From assembly GCA_021769625.1 (NCBI GenBank), contig JAETSN010000007.1, positions 1 to 64,000 on the forward strand: 64,000 nt of DNA. Reading direction: 5' to 3'. Positions 8,825 through 16,725 of this stretch are shown here, one piece after another. Source of the stretch: [Clostridium] symbiosum. GTDB lineage: Bacteria > Bacillota > Clostridia > Lachnospirales > Lachnospiraceae. Within the stretch, counting starts at the first letter, position 1. Every line of letters starts with the position of its first letter. The notes under the pieces were generated by a model, which had not been told where the DNA came from, did not search any database, and saw only the letters and a program-made list of their open reading frames with translations. The translations under genes and the position numbers were made by a program.

Positions 8825-8994
8825 AGTCGCTGCGCGACGGCACTAAAGAGTAAAGTCATCTCGCCGCACACCTCATGAGAGAAACTTTCATTCGAAAGGG
8901 CACTCATGAAAGTTCCTCTCGTGCGCCTTCGTGACTTTACCTATAGTCGCTGCGCGACGGCACTAAAGGGTAACGCCGCTTCGCCGCACACCTC
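8825..8994. repeat. Direct-repeat/hairpin element between condensation gene and ACP
   Basis: Two 50-base copies (8825-8874 and 8945-8994) begin AGTCGCTGCGCGACGGCACT and end CGCCGCACACCTC, differing mainly in the middle. Each starts with the small palindrome TCGC-TGC-GCGA. Between and overlapping them is a large imperfect inverted repeat: GTAAAGTCA (8850-8858) with TGACTTTAC (8932-8940), and GAGAGAAACTTTCAT (8877-8891) with ATGAAAGTTCCTCTC (8906-8920). The element ends right before the ACP ribosome site, so it is transcribed in the operon. It looks like a dispersed REP- or MITE-type intergenic element rather than a gene. Confidence 0.6.
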
Positions 8995-9001
8995 TCACTA
9001 T

Positions 9002-10387
9002 TTACACCTGTTCCATAATTTCCCCGATACTCATATCGGGCTCCGCGATCCCCTTAAAGAGAATGCGCATCATATAGTAGTATAACAGCTCCATGTCATG
9101 TTCCTTCAAATGTGCCGTCTGATAGTGATAAGAAAAGCACATGCCGCCTTCCCCGGTGTGGGATACGGTCAGATACATTTTCTTGGTGGCGGCGCCGTTT
9201 GCAAACCACTTGGAATGCTGCGGAACATTGACAAGATGCGGGTTTTCCACCTTTACCGGCATGGGCTGGTAGGTGAGATAACAGCTCTCATAGGCCGTGT
9301 GCTCCGGTGTATGGTAGCGCTTCCTCATTTCCTCCCTGATCAGCGCCGGATCGTAATTGCTGTGCATATATATACGATTCTGCACATTCTGGATCTCATA
9401 GGCCGCCGACAGAAAATCGGTCTCGGGAGAGATCACTGTCCGACAGGGGAACATGATCGTCCTGCTGCCGCCGGAGGTCCACTCGTCATGCGTGGAACGT
9501 CTGGAGATAAAATTCTCGATCGTGATATCCTCCTGCCCGTTATTCACCTTCGACAGATAAGTCCTAATCCCCAACAGCAGAAGATTAGTCATGGAAAGCT
9601 GATGGTTCATACAGAAAGCTATGAGGTTTTTGGTGGGCACCGGCTCTAAATAGTAATCCTTTACCTGTACAAATAAATTATTGAGTTCGATATCCGCCGC
9701 CCTCAACGCCGGATCATTGTGGCGCTTTCTTGCTTCTTCCAGAACCGAGGGACCCTGAATATCAGAATAGAGCGGCTCTCCCAACGCATCTAACTGGTCG
9801 TCCCAGAATTTCTTGTCCTTGGCAAAACGTTTCTCGCCTCCCGCCTTCTTCAGATCCTTCGCCAAAACTTCCTCAAAATCCGCCAGAGCATCCGGATAGG
9901 GAGATCCGAATCTGTAATGGGTATAGAGCTGCATCAGATCATTGATCATCACTACCAGCCCGCAGGAATCGATCAGCCGGTGATCCATGTGTATAAAAAA
10001 TCCGTTAAAACCTTCAGGAAGCTTTACCATGGTCACATCACACAGCGGAATATCATCCCCGTCAAAAGTCTCATAGGCCCACTGCTGCATCAGGCTGTCC
10101 GCCTCCGCCATGCTCATACCGGACAAGTCCTTTATGGGAATATCCCTTGTCTCTTTTTTTGCGATATACTGCTTTATCTCGCCCTCTTTGTCAGGCTTTG
10201 TAAACCGGATCCTCATACAGCCGTAACGCTCAAATTCCAGCTGAATGCATTTCTTTAAAAGCCCGAAATCCAACTGTGCCTGCAGGGACGCCACGACGCT
10301 GACTCCCGATACCTGCTGTGTCTTGTATGTTTTCATCCAGTTATAGTGCAGCTTCTGTGCCGCTGTTAAAGGATAATATTCTCTCAT
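9002..10387 (-). CDS. Stand-alone NRPS condensation-domain-like acyltransferase
   Basis: This 461-residue protein resembles a condensation (C) domain of non-ribosomal peptide synthetases. It begins with YPLTAAQKLHY, the usual C1 motif pattern, and has HMDHRLIDSCG at the position of HHxxxDG: the second His and the Asp are kept, while the first His and final Gly differ. It would join the carrier-bound group to an acceptor, forming an amide or ester. The ATG at 10387 is preferred over the in-frame TTG two codons earlier because AGGAGG lies 6 bases before it. It heads the operon with ACP and AMP ligase. The product is unknown. Confidence 0.82.
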   Translation of the reverse strand: MREYYPLTAAQKLHYNWMKTYKTQQVSGVSVVASLQAQLDFGLLKKCIQLEFERYGCMRIRFTKPDKEGEIKQYIAKKETRDIPIKDLSGMSMAEADSLMQQWAYETFDGDDIPLCDVTMVKLPEGFNGFFIHMDHRLIDSCGLVVMINDLMQLYTHYRFGSPYPDALADFEEVLAKDLKKAGGEKRFAKDKKFWDDQLDALGEPLYSDIQGPSVLEEARKRHNDPALRAADIELNNLFVQVKDYYLEPVPTKNLIAFCMNHQLSMTNLLLLGIRTYLSKVNNGQEDITIENFISRRSTHDEWTSGGSRTIMFPCRTVISPETDFLSAAYEIQNVQNRIYMHSNYDPALIREEMRKRYHTPEHTAYESCYLTYQPMPVKVENPHLVNVPQHSKWFANGAATKKMYLTVSHTGEGGMCFSYHYQTAHLKEHDMELLYYYMMRILFKGIAEPDMSIGEIMEQV

Positions 10388-10521
10388 TGGCAACCTCCTG
10401 TTCTCTTGTCCTTTTGTGACGTTAACATATTTTATATTTGAATTCTACCCCCTTTGGGACTTAACAAACACTTTACATAAAATTGACTGAAACTGTTCCA
10501 TCCAAAAAATCCAAAAAATGA

Positions 10522-10550
10522 TTGACATAAAAAAAAGATTGTGCTATAAG
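10522..10550 (+). promoter_or_regulatory. Sigma-70 promoter of the PTS operon
   Basis: TTGACA (10522-10527) and TATAAG (10545-10550) are separated by 17 bases. It lies just upstream of the antitermination leader and the licT-like gene. The 279 bases between the condensation gene and the regulator otherwise hold only this leader and AT-rich sequence. Confidence 0.75.
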
Positions 10551-10572
10551 TATTTTATAAACGAATAGGTGA

Positions 10573-10608
10573 GGGATGTAACTCATTTTATGATTTGAGG
10601 CATAAACC
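10573..10608 (+). promoter_or_regulatory. RAT antiterminator site for the BglG/LicT regulator
   Basis: GGGATGTAACTC, an 11-base loop, and GAGGCATAAACC match the layout of ribonucleic antiterminator hairpins bound by BglG/LicT/SacT proteins. Its 3' arm overlaps the left arm of the following terminator, so the two structures are mutually exclusive, as the mechanism requires. Confidence 0.75.
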
Positions 10609-10647
10609 TGAAAAGTAATCTACGGATTATTTTTTGGGTTTTTTTTG
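10604..10647 (+). terminator. Leader terminator controlled by the RAT
   Basis: AAACCTGAAAAGTAATC pairs with GGATTATTTTTTGGGTT around a short TAC loop, followed by a run of seven T. It stops transcription ahead of the antiterminator gene unless the RAT hairpin is stabilised by the active regulator. Confidence 0.75.
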
Positions 10648-10666
10648 TGTCCTAGAGGAGGTCACC

Positions 10667-11497
10667 ATGAAAATCAGGAAAAAGTTGAACAACAATGTGG
10701 TCATTGCTGTAAATAAAATGAATGTTGAATTTGTCCTGGTTGGAAAAGGAATTGCCTATGGGAAAACAGTTCACGATGAAATAGAGACAGCAGAGGCAGA
10801 AAAAGTCTTTAAAATCCGCGGGAAAGGCATAGCCGAAAAACTGAGCAAGCTTATTGAAGATATTCCACTGGAACATGTAAAGGTTTGTGACGAGATTATA
10901 AATTTTGCCAAAAGAGAATTAAACGAAGATCTGAATGAAAAGATTTATCTCACCCTGATCGATCATCTCTCATTTGCCATCGAACGGCACAAAGCCGGAA
11001 TTGATATCAGCAGCCTTTTGAAATTTGAAATTAAAAAAATTGCCCCTGAGGAATTCCGGGTTGCGCTGGCTGCTCTGGATATTGTAGAAAAGCGCCTGCA
11101 TATCCGGCTGCCCGATGACGAAGCAGTCTATATCGCCTTCCACATTCTGGACTCCAGAACCAAAGAGGATCCTTTTACCATAAAAAGTATTGAATTCGTG
11201 GCCAATATTATGCAAACTATCCGATCCGAATACGAAATCAACTGCGATGAAGATTATCAGCCCTACAACCGTTTTATCATTCATCTCCAGTATCTGGCAC
11301 GACGGATTTTTCAGCCGGATAAAGTATTGAAAATTGAAAATGATCTCTTTCTTTATATGAAGCTGAAAGAGGAGCTGCCCGAAACTCACCGCTGCGTTTG
11401 TCTCATTGAACAGAAGATCCGTGAAGACTACTCCTTTCAGCTGAACGAAAATGAAAAATCCTATCTGATGGTTCATTTGTATCATCTGATATCCTGA
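10667..11497 (+). CDS. BglG/LicT-family transcriptional antiterminator
   Basis: This is a 276-residue RNA-binding regulator with an N-terminal CAT domain (MKIRKKLNNNVVIAVNKMN, residues 1-55) and two PTS regulation domains. Conserved histidines are visible in PRD1 (LIDHLSFAIERH) and PRD2 (FIIHLQYLARR and MVHLYHL). In the family, EII-dependent phosphorylation of PRD1 inhibits and HPr-dependent phosphorylation of PRD2 activates. I use the ATG at 10667 because AGAGGAGG lies just before it; an upstream in-frame ATG overlaps the terminator. It autoregulates its own operon through the RAT and terminator immediately upstream. Confidence 0.93.
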   Translation: MKIRKKLNNNVVIAVNKMNVEFVLVGKGIAYGKTVHDEIETAEAEKVFKIRGKGIAEKLSKLIEDIPLEHVKVCDEIINFAKRELNEDLNEKIYLTLIDHLSFAIERHKAGIDISSLLKFEIKKIAPEEFRVALAALDIVEKRLHIRLPDDEAVYIAFHILDSRTKEDPFTIKSIEFVANIMQTIRSEYEINCDEDYQPYNRFIIHLQYLARRIFQPDKVLKIENDLFLYMKLKEELPETHRCVCLIEQKIREDYSFQLNENEKSYLMVHLYHLIS

Positions 11498-11534
11498 AAC
11501 GATTTATCAATACATGCAGAAGGAGGTGAGGCTT

Positions 11535-11570
11535 ATGTATCACACGACAGCCTTTCGACGGCCACCATAA
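11535..11570 (+). CDS. Possible 11-residue leader peptide
   Basis: A very strong GAAGGAGGTGAGG site is followed by an ATG and the frame MYHTTAFRRPP before a stop. It lies in the 138-base gap between the antiterminator gene and the PTS permease. It may be a leader peptide or only a fortuitous ribosome site; no regulatory structure is obvious around it. Confidence 0.2.
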   Translation: MYHTTAFRRPP

Positions 11571-11635
11571 GTAAAGTATCCGCGAAAAATATATGACATC
11601 AGCAAAAAACTCTTAAAATCAAACAAGGAGGACCT

Positions 11636-13033
11636 ATGAATAACGAACAATTTATCAAAGATTTACTGCCCCTTGTAGGCGGAAAAGAAAACATTAAAAA
11701 GGCAATTCACTGCCAGACCCGGCTGCGATTAACCCTGTACAATTATGATCTGGTTCAGAACGATGCAGTGCGTGCTCTGGAAGGCGTTATGACCACTAAG
11801 GACTCTGCTGATCAATATCAGGTTGTGGTAGGAGAAAAAGTAAAGGACGTATATAAAGAGCTTTTGAAATACGGTAGTTTCAATGGCGGAGAAAGTTCCG
11901 AGGAGGGCAAAAAGGGCAACAGCAGAAACCGTAATCCCATCGGTATTTTTGCAGAAACCATGTCCGCCGTATTCACCCCTCTGATCATCGCTATCTGTGG
12001 TTCCGGTTTGATGACCGGTATTCAGATCCTGCTTTTCAAACTGGGGATTATTCAATCAGGGGATGCTTTCTACACCACACTGGGCGTCTTGGGCGACGTA
12101 GCTTTCTACTTTCTGCCCTTCCTGGTTGCCACAAGTGCAGCCGATCGGTTCGAGTGTAACAAATACATGGCTATTACCCTTGTAGGCGTGCTGATGCATC
12201 CTACCTGGATGACTCTGGCCACAGAAGAGGTTTCATCCATTCTCTTATTCGGCGTTATCCCCATCCGCCTGCTAAGTTACTCCTCCTCTGTAATACCGCC
12301 CCTTTTGACCGTATATTTGCTCTCCAAAGCCGAAAAGCTGCTGACAAAGGTAATTCCCGCTTCCTTGGGAACCGTCCTGGTTCCGGCTCTGGAGCTTCTG
12401 ATTTTGGGACCTGTGATTCTGGTACTTGTCGGACCCTTCTCTCAGTGGGCCAGCGATATTCTGGCAAACGGCTACTTTGCGCTCTACTCCGTGGCAAGCG
12501 TACCGGCCAGCCTCCTATTCGGCGCTTTCTATCCGTTGATTGTACTGTCAGGCATCCACTTAAGCTTTGTTCCGCTGATGCTTGACAGCATCTCCAAAAC
12601 AGGCGTAGACTATATTATGCCTCTGATGTCCATCGCACACTGTGGCCTGGCAGGCGCATCCTTAAGTATATACTTTAAAACAAAGAATCCTAAGTTTAAA
12701 TCTGTTGCAGCAACCGGCGCTATCGTAACCGGCATTGGTCTTACAGAACCTGCCTTGTACGGTGTCTGCCTTCCACTGAAAAAACCGCTGATCATTTCCT
12801 GCATCTGCAGCGGAATCGGCGGAGCTTTCTATGGAATTTTCAAAGTAAGCGCTCTGGCTCTTGGCTTATCCCCCCTGGGGTCCATTCCTCTGTACTTCAC
12901 AGATACCTTTGTTTACTGGGTAATCGGAGCGGTTGCAACGGCGGCTCTGTCCTTCGTAGCCGTATGGATCTGGGGGTATCAGCCCGGCGCTGAGGAAGTA
13001 TTTCCACAATATAAGATAAAGGAGGATGCATAA
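11636..13033 (+). CDS. PTS beta-glucoside-type EIIBC permease
   Basis: This 465-residue membrane protein imports and phosphorylates a glucoside-type sugar. The N-terminal EIIB domain contains the phospho-cysteine in IHCQTRLRL (Cys26). The EIIC domain has about ten hydrophobic helices and the GITEPALYG-like substrate loop, here GIGLTEPALYGVCLP. There is no fused EIIA; that domain is a separate gene two positions downstream. AAGGAGG precedes the ATG. The stop overlaps the next start by one base (TAATG), so expression is coupled. No phospho-beta-glucosidase is nearby, so the sugar may be cleaved by the neighbouring unknown protein or elsewhere. Confidence 0.92.
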   Translation: MNNEQFIKDLLPLVGGKENIKKAIHCQTRLRLTLYNYDLVQNDAVRALEGVMTTKDSADQYQVVVGEKVKDVYKELLKYGSFNGGESSEEGKKGNSRNRNPIGIFAETMSAVFTPLIIAICGSGLMTGIQILLFKLGIIQSGDAFYTTLGVLGDVAFYFLPFLVATSAADRFECNKYMAITLVGVLMHPTWMTLATEEVSSILLFGVIPIRLLSYSSSVIPPLLTVYLLSKAEKLLTKVIPASLGTVLVPALELLILGPVILVLVGPFSQWASDILANGYFALYSVASVPASLLFGAFYPLIVLSGIHLSFVPLMLDSISKTGVDYIMPLMSIAHCGLAGASLSIYFKTKNPKFKSVAATGAIVTGIGLTEPALYGVCLPLKKPLIISCICSGIGGAFYGIFKVSALALGLSPLGSIPLYFTDTFVYWVIGAVATAALSFVAVWIWGYQPGAEEVFPQYKIKEDA

Positions 13034-13992
13034 TGAGTAAACGATATCTGGAATTAACACCGTCACAGCTGACACATCTTACCAAGCAAGATTTTCTGGA
13101 CGGAATCCGCGCCTCTGAAGGCCGTGTTGTGGGCGCATACGTTTGCCCGCTGGCGCCCAATTACATAGAAAAAGTGTCCAACGCAGAACTTGTGGCCGCT
13201 TTCGGCGCAGATTACATAACACTGGAAGGCTACGATCCAAGAGAAGTGCAGTTTCCCGGACTTCCCTCCAAAAACCCGAAGGATGATCAGGACACCAAAT
13301 CCCAACTGCAGGTGGAGCTGGGCCGCGGATACACCATCCCGGAAATCAAGCAGCTTACCGGACGGCCCGTGGGAATGATTCTGCTGGTTCCTAGAGAACA
13401 TGAAGTATTTGGTGGAATTTACAAAGAATCCATTTATTCCAAGGAAATGATGGAATACTTAATCAATGAGCAGTACGACTTTATCTGCCTCTGCGGATAT
13501 GGCCAGGAACCCTTAGTCCAGGCAGTCAGTGAGGCCAGCGCCCTTTTCGGGGATCGCATTGTCATTGAAGCAGGCATCCCTCACGGACCGGGAGCCATCG
13601 ACAAAGACTTCCCGCCCTACAATCTGAGAGAGGTTGTAACTCCTGATTTTGTGAGAAGGCTGGCGCATGCAGGAGCTGATATTGTTGATATTCCTGCCGT
13701 GGACATTGTTCCCGGATTCCATATGGAGTATGTGCGTGAACTCGTTACAGAGATTCATAAAGAACAGTCTCTGGCAGCTTCCAGTGTAGCTCATTCCCTG
13801 GAAGCCTCCAGCAAAGAGGTTCTGGAACGAATTATCCTGGACAACAAGGTCTGCGGTGTGGATATGTTCAACGTCGCAGCTGGTGGCGTGTTTGAAAGCG
13901 TTACGCTTCCTGAAACCATGAAAGATATCTGCATTGCCGTTAAAGGAAAACGACATACATACCGGAGAATGGCGCAGTCGCCGCTTCGGTAA
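13033..13992 (+). CDS. Conserved PTS-operon protein of unknown function, TIM-barrel-like
   Basis: This 319-residue soluble protein is sandwiched between EIIBC and EIIA. I do not recognise an assigned family with certainty. The alternation of strands and helices, with strand ends such as GADYITLEGYDPR, GMILLVP, FICLCGYGQEP, IVIEAGIPHGPG, DIVDIPAVDIVPG and GVDMFNVAAGG, suggests a beta/alpha barrel with a phosphate-binding end. That would fit a lyase, hydrolase or isomerase acting on the imported phospho-sugar. The operon lacks any other catabolic enzyme, which makes this the best candidate for that job. AGGAGG precedes the start, which overlaps the permease stop. Confidence 0.7.
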   Translation: MSKRYLELTPSQLTHLTKQDFLDGIRASEGRVVGAYVCPLAPNYIEKVSNAELVAAFGADYITLEGYDPREVQFPGLPSKNPKDDQDTKSQLQVELGRGYTIPEIKQLTGRPVGMILLVPREHEVFGGIYKESIYSKEMMEYLINEQYDFICLCGYGQEPLVQAVSEASALFGDRIVIEAGIPHGPGAIDKDFPPYNLREVVTPDFVRRLAHAGADIVDIPAVDIVPGFHMEYVRELVTEIHKEQSLAASSVAHSLEASSKEVLERIILDNKVCGVDMFNVAAGGVFESVTLPETMKDICIAVKGKRHTYRRMAQSPLR

Positions 13993-14012
13993 ACGTAAAG
14001 GTGGGATTGAAT

Positions 14013-14486
14013 ATGTTTCATAAAAAAACAGAACCCGTAGTATATGCTGCACAGACAGGAAATGTCTTTCCCATAGAGGAAAGCCCGGATCCCGTATTTG
14101 CCGAAAAGGTCCTGGGCGACGGCGTCTTTATCCGGCCTGCAGATGGTAAGGTATATGCGCCCATTGCAGGTAAAATCCGGCTTGTAGCAGACACAAAACA
14201 TGCCTATGGCATTTTGGGTGCAGACGGGCTGGAATTACTTATCCATATCGGAATTGATTCTGTAGATTTAAACGGGGAAGGCTTTACGGCCCATGTGAAG
14301 CCCGGCCAGAAAGTAAAAGCCGGCGATCTGATGTGTGAGGCAGATCTGGAAGTATTTCAGAAGTCCGGGGTTTCTACGGACACTATGATTCTGATTACAA
14401 ACAAAGATCGCTTTAAAATGACCCAAAAGAACAGCGGTCCTGTTACGGCCGGAAAAACGGAAATTTTCCGATACGAAAAGATTTAA
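14013..14486 (+). CDS. PTS EIIA component, glucose/beta-glucoside type
   Basis: This is a 157-residue phosphocarrier that accepts phosphate from HPr and passes it to the EIIB domain of the permease upstream. It has the compact Glc-type EIIA fold with GDGVFIRPADGKVYAPIAG and the active-site region LLIHIGIDSVDLNG, where His is phosphorylated. The frame opens with GTG at 14001, but the ATG at 14013 has AAAGGTGGG at the right distance and gives the normal length. It is the last gene of the antitermination-controlled operon. Confidence 0.92.
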   Translation: MFHKKTEPVVYAAQTGNVFPIEESPDPVFAEKVLGDGVFIRPADGKVYAPIAGKIRLVADTKHAYGILGADGLELLIHIGIDSVDLNGEGFTAHVKPGQKVKAGDLMCEADLEVFQKSGVSTDTMILITNKDRFKMTQKNSGPVTAGKTEIFRYEKI

Positions 14487-14531
14487 GACAAAAAAGTAAT
14501 CAGATACAGCAGCGCTTTTCAGCAGATTAGA

Positions 14532-14579
14532 AAAGGGGATGTTGCAGCAAAGGCATCAGCCATTTCCAACATCCCCTTT
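14532..14579. terminator. Hairpin between PTS operon and hydrolase
   Basis: AAAGGGGATGTTG pairs with CAACATCCCCTTT over 13 bp with a 22-base loop. The minus-strand exit has CCCCTTTTCT. It lies between convergent genes and probably ends both transcripts. Confidence 0.6.
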
Positions 14580-14671
14580 ATGCTGGCAAAAACTCCGCAC
14601 AGAAATTCTTTTCCCCGCTTTTTCCGGTTATATCTTTGCCTGAATATAAATGTTTTGGCATATATGTATCA

Positions 14672-15640
14672 TTAATTATCATATTTAGCAAAAAATTCCA
14701 GAAGTTTTCGCCTGTATAATTCCGGATCCGCATAAGGACTGCACAGATGCCTTGCCTCCGGCATCATGACGAGCTCTTTCGGAGCCCGGCACAATGCGTA
14801 GTTATATCGGGTATTCCCGGGCTCTACGTAGGAATCCTTTTCCCCGTGAAAAAATAGAACAGGCCTTTCGTTGGTTCTCATCGCGTTCGTCGTGTCGGCA
14901 TCTTTCATACGGAAGCCCCCCAAAATCTCGCAGAACAGGTCTACCCTGAACAGCAGCAGGCCCACCCGTTTCAAATGAAACCAGCCTGCCGCAATGTCCT
15001 GAAGCTGCCCCTTCATGGAGCGGAAACCGCAGTCCGCGATCAGCCCTTTCACCTCTTTCGGCAGGTTGTGCCCCGATGCCATGAGCACCGAGGCGGCTCC
15101 CATAGATTCCCCGTAGAGATAAATGGGCAGCTTTTTTTTATTTCTTTTCGCAATATAATATGCCCATTGCTGCACATCCCACTGTTCCTTTGCCCCGAAA
15201 GTAATGTACTTTCCCTCGCTTTGTCCGCAGCAGCGTTCGTCAATAAAGAGCAGGCCGCATCCGTTTTCATGGAGAAACCTTGCCGTATAGGCAAAATCCC
15301 CGAAACCGCTGCCCCGGTATCCATGGCAGAGCAAAACATAACGTTTTGTCCTCGCCGCCGACAGATAGGACCCATGCAGCAGCAGGCTGTCCCCGCTTCT
15401 GATATAACAGTCCTGCATTTTCTGCCGCTGACACCAGGCTTTCCCCTCCTCGTATTCCTTTTCATACTTATCCCTCGGATGGTTGATCTTTGTATGGGAC
15501 AGTTGAAACCATTTCCTTACTGCAGGCTGTTTTCCCTTTCTGCCGCGCACTATCAGGTCAAAAAATGACCAGCCAAACGCCATAAAGATACCGAATGCCG
15601 CAGCAGCGGCGCCTGTTATTTTAATTACTTTATTTTTCAT
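14672..15640 (-). CDS. Membrane-anchored alpha/beta hydrolase
   Basis: This is a 322-residue serine hydrolase with an N-terminal hydrophobic segment (about residues 7-30) that looks like a membrane anchor. The nucleophile elbow is GESMG, the oxyanion region is LLCHGYRGSG, the acid is in FFHGEKDSYV and the catalytic His in PEARHLCS. The arrangement matches the YqkD/YkfD-like cluster of Firmicutes hydrolases annotated as alpha/beta hydrolase or prolyl-oligopeptidase-like. The substrate is unknown. It is a single gene with its own promoter region to the right. Confidence 0.85.
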   Translation of the reverse strand: MKNKVIKITGAAAAAFGIFMAFGWSFFDLIVRGRKGKQPAVRKWFQLSHTKINHPRDKYEKEYEEGKAWCQRQKMQDCYIRSGDSLLLHGSYLSAARTKRYVLLCHGYRGSGFGDFAYTARFLHENGCGLLFIDERCCGQSEGKYITFGAKEQWDVQQWAYYIAKRNKKKLPIYLYGESMGAASVLMASGHNLPKEVKGLIADCGFRSMKGQLQDIAAGWFHLKRVGLLLFRVDLFCEILGGFRMKDADTTNAMRTNERPVLFFHGEKDSYVEPGNTRYNYALCRAPKELVMMPEARHLCSPYADPELYRRKLLEFFAKYDN

Positions 15641-15804
15641 AAAATATCCTGCCTCTTATCCTTGTTATCCTTTTTAAATATATTTTTACTATTTCTTTTA
15701 TCATGCGGGCTTTCCAAACCAACCCGGATTTTTTCTACTCATAATCATACAGGAAAACCTCCGCAAATACAACGCTATCTTATCTTTAGATTTTCCCCTC
15801 CTTC

Positions 15805-15833
15805 TTGACAGAAAATTTCACGGATAGTATGAT
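15805..15833 (+). promoter_or_regulatory. Sigma-70 promoter of the EutS-EutS-EutP operon
   Basis: TTGACA (15805-15810) and TATGAT (15828-15833) are exactly 17 bases apart, 66 bases before the first ATG. No two-component antiterminator hairpins or riboswitch, as seen in some eut operons, are evident downstream. Confidence 0.75.
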
Positions 15834-15898
15834 TGATGAAAGATTGATATATCATTTGCAAAAACTATATAAAGATATGGAAGAAACGGAGCAAACAA

Positions 15899-16264
15899 AT
15901 GGCAAACGGACAGGAAGAACAGATCAGGATCGTGCAGGAGACCGTGGCGGGAAAAGAAATCACCTTTGCGCATGTGATGGGAGGCCCGGCGCCGATCATA
16001 TACCAGAAGCTCGGATTAAACCCGCAGGTGGATTATCAGTCATCCGCCATCGGCATCATGAACATGACGCCGCCGGAGTCAGCCGTCATCGCCTCTGATA
16101 TTGCGGTCAAGAGCGGAAATATCTATCTGGGTTTCGCTGACCGCTTCACCGGAACACTCATCATCACGGGGGAGATTTCAGATGTTATGTCGGCTATGAC
16201 CGAGATCGTGGATTATTTTCGGGATACACTGGAATATGTAGTCTGCAAGATCACAAAGAGATAG
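15899..16264 (+). CDS. EutS/PduU-type microcompartment shell protein
   Basis: This 121-residue protein has a circularly permuted BMC fold. By eye it follows E. coli EutS closely: RIVQE-VAGKEITFAHV near the N-terminus, a short insert, then AIGIMNMTPPESAVIASDIA and GFADRFTGTLIITG, ending in VVCKITKR. EutS/PduU hexamers form one facet type of the ethanolamine or propanediol microcompartment shell. Here there are no signature enzymes, other shell proteins or regulators nearby. It is the first of three co-directional genes, with GGAG before the start. The insert (about residues 33-46) is longer than in E. coli EutS. Confidence 0.85.
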   Translation: MANGQEEQIRIVQETVAGKEITFAHVMGGPAPIIYQKLGLNPQVDYQSSAIGIMNMTPPESAVIASDIAVKSGNIYLGFADRFTGTLIITGEISDVMSAMTEIVDYFRDTLEYVVCKITKR

Positions 16265-16269
16265 GAAGT

Positions 16270-16704
16270 ATGGCCGTGGCAAGTATAACAAAGGAAGAAC
16301 TGCTGGAAAAGCTGTTCCATGAGGATTATGAACACCTGAAGGGGAAAAAACTGCGCATAACACGTCTGCGGGTTCCGGGGAAGGAAGTATGTCTGGCACA
16401 TATCATAAGCGCCTCACAGACTCCCGTATTCCAGAATCTGGGGCTCCACATCGGTGTCCATGAGGGCGAGGACCATACCGGAGAATCTATCGGCCTGATC
16501 CGCTTTACGCCATGGGAAGCGGTCGTGGTGGCTGCCGATGTCGCAATGAAAAGCGCGGACGTACAGATCGGCTTTATGGACCGCTTCTGCGGTTCTCTGA
16601 TCCTCACCGGCGGGTTGTCCGAAGTCCAGACCGCCGTGGAGGAGGTCGTCAGGTTTTTTGGCGAAGTGCTGGGCTTTCAAACCTGTAAGATCTATAAGAA
16701 TTGA
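16270..16704 (+). CDS. Second EutS/PduU-type shell protein with N-terminal extension
   Basis: This 144-residue paralogue of the preceding gene starts 5 bases after its stop. The EutS core is present (RITRLRVPGKEVCLAHII, SIGLIRFTPWEAVVVAADVA, GFMDRFCGSLILTG, QTCKIYKN). It has an extra N-terminal helix-prone segment of about 25 residues (ITKEELLEKLFHEDYEHL) not found in canonical EutS. Two diverged EutS copies side by side suggest a hetero-oligomer or two facet types. The added helix could be a targeting or interaction element, which is inference. Confidence 0.83.
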   Translation: MAVASITKEELLEKLFHEDYEHLKGKKLRITRLRVPGKEVCLAHIISASQTPVFQNLGLHIGVHEGEDHTGESIGLIRFTPWEAVVVAADVAMKSADVQIGFMDRFCGSLILTGGLSEVQTAVEEVVRFFGEVLGFQTCKIYKN

Positions 16705-16725
16705 CGAAACGGAACAGGGCAGATC

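Noticed and set aside
15805-16098. Longer frame over the first EutS-like gene
   Set aside because: It overlaps the promoter and the EutS-like gene in a different frame, with no homology visible.
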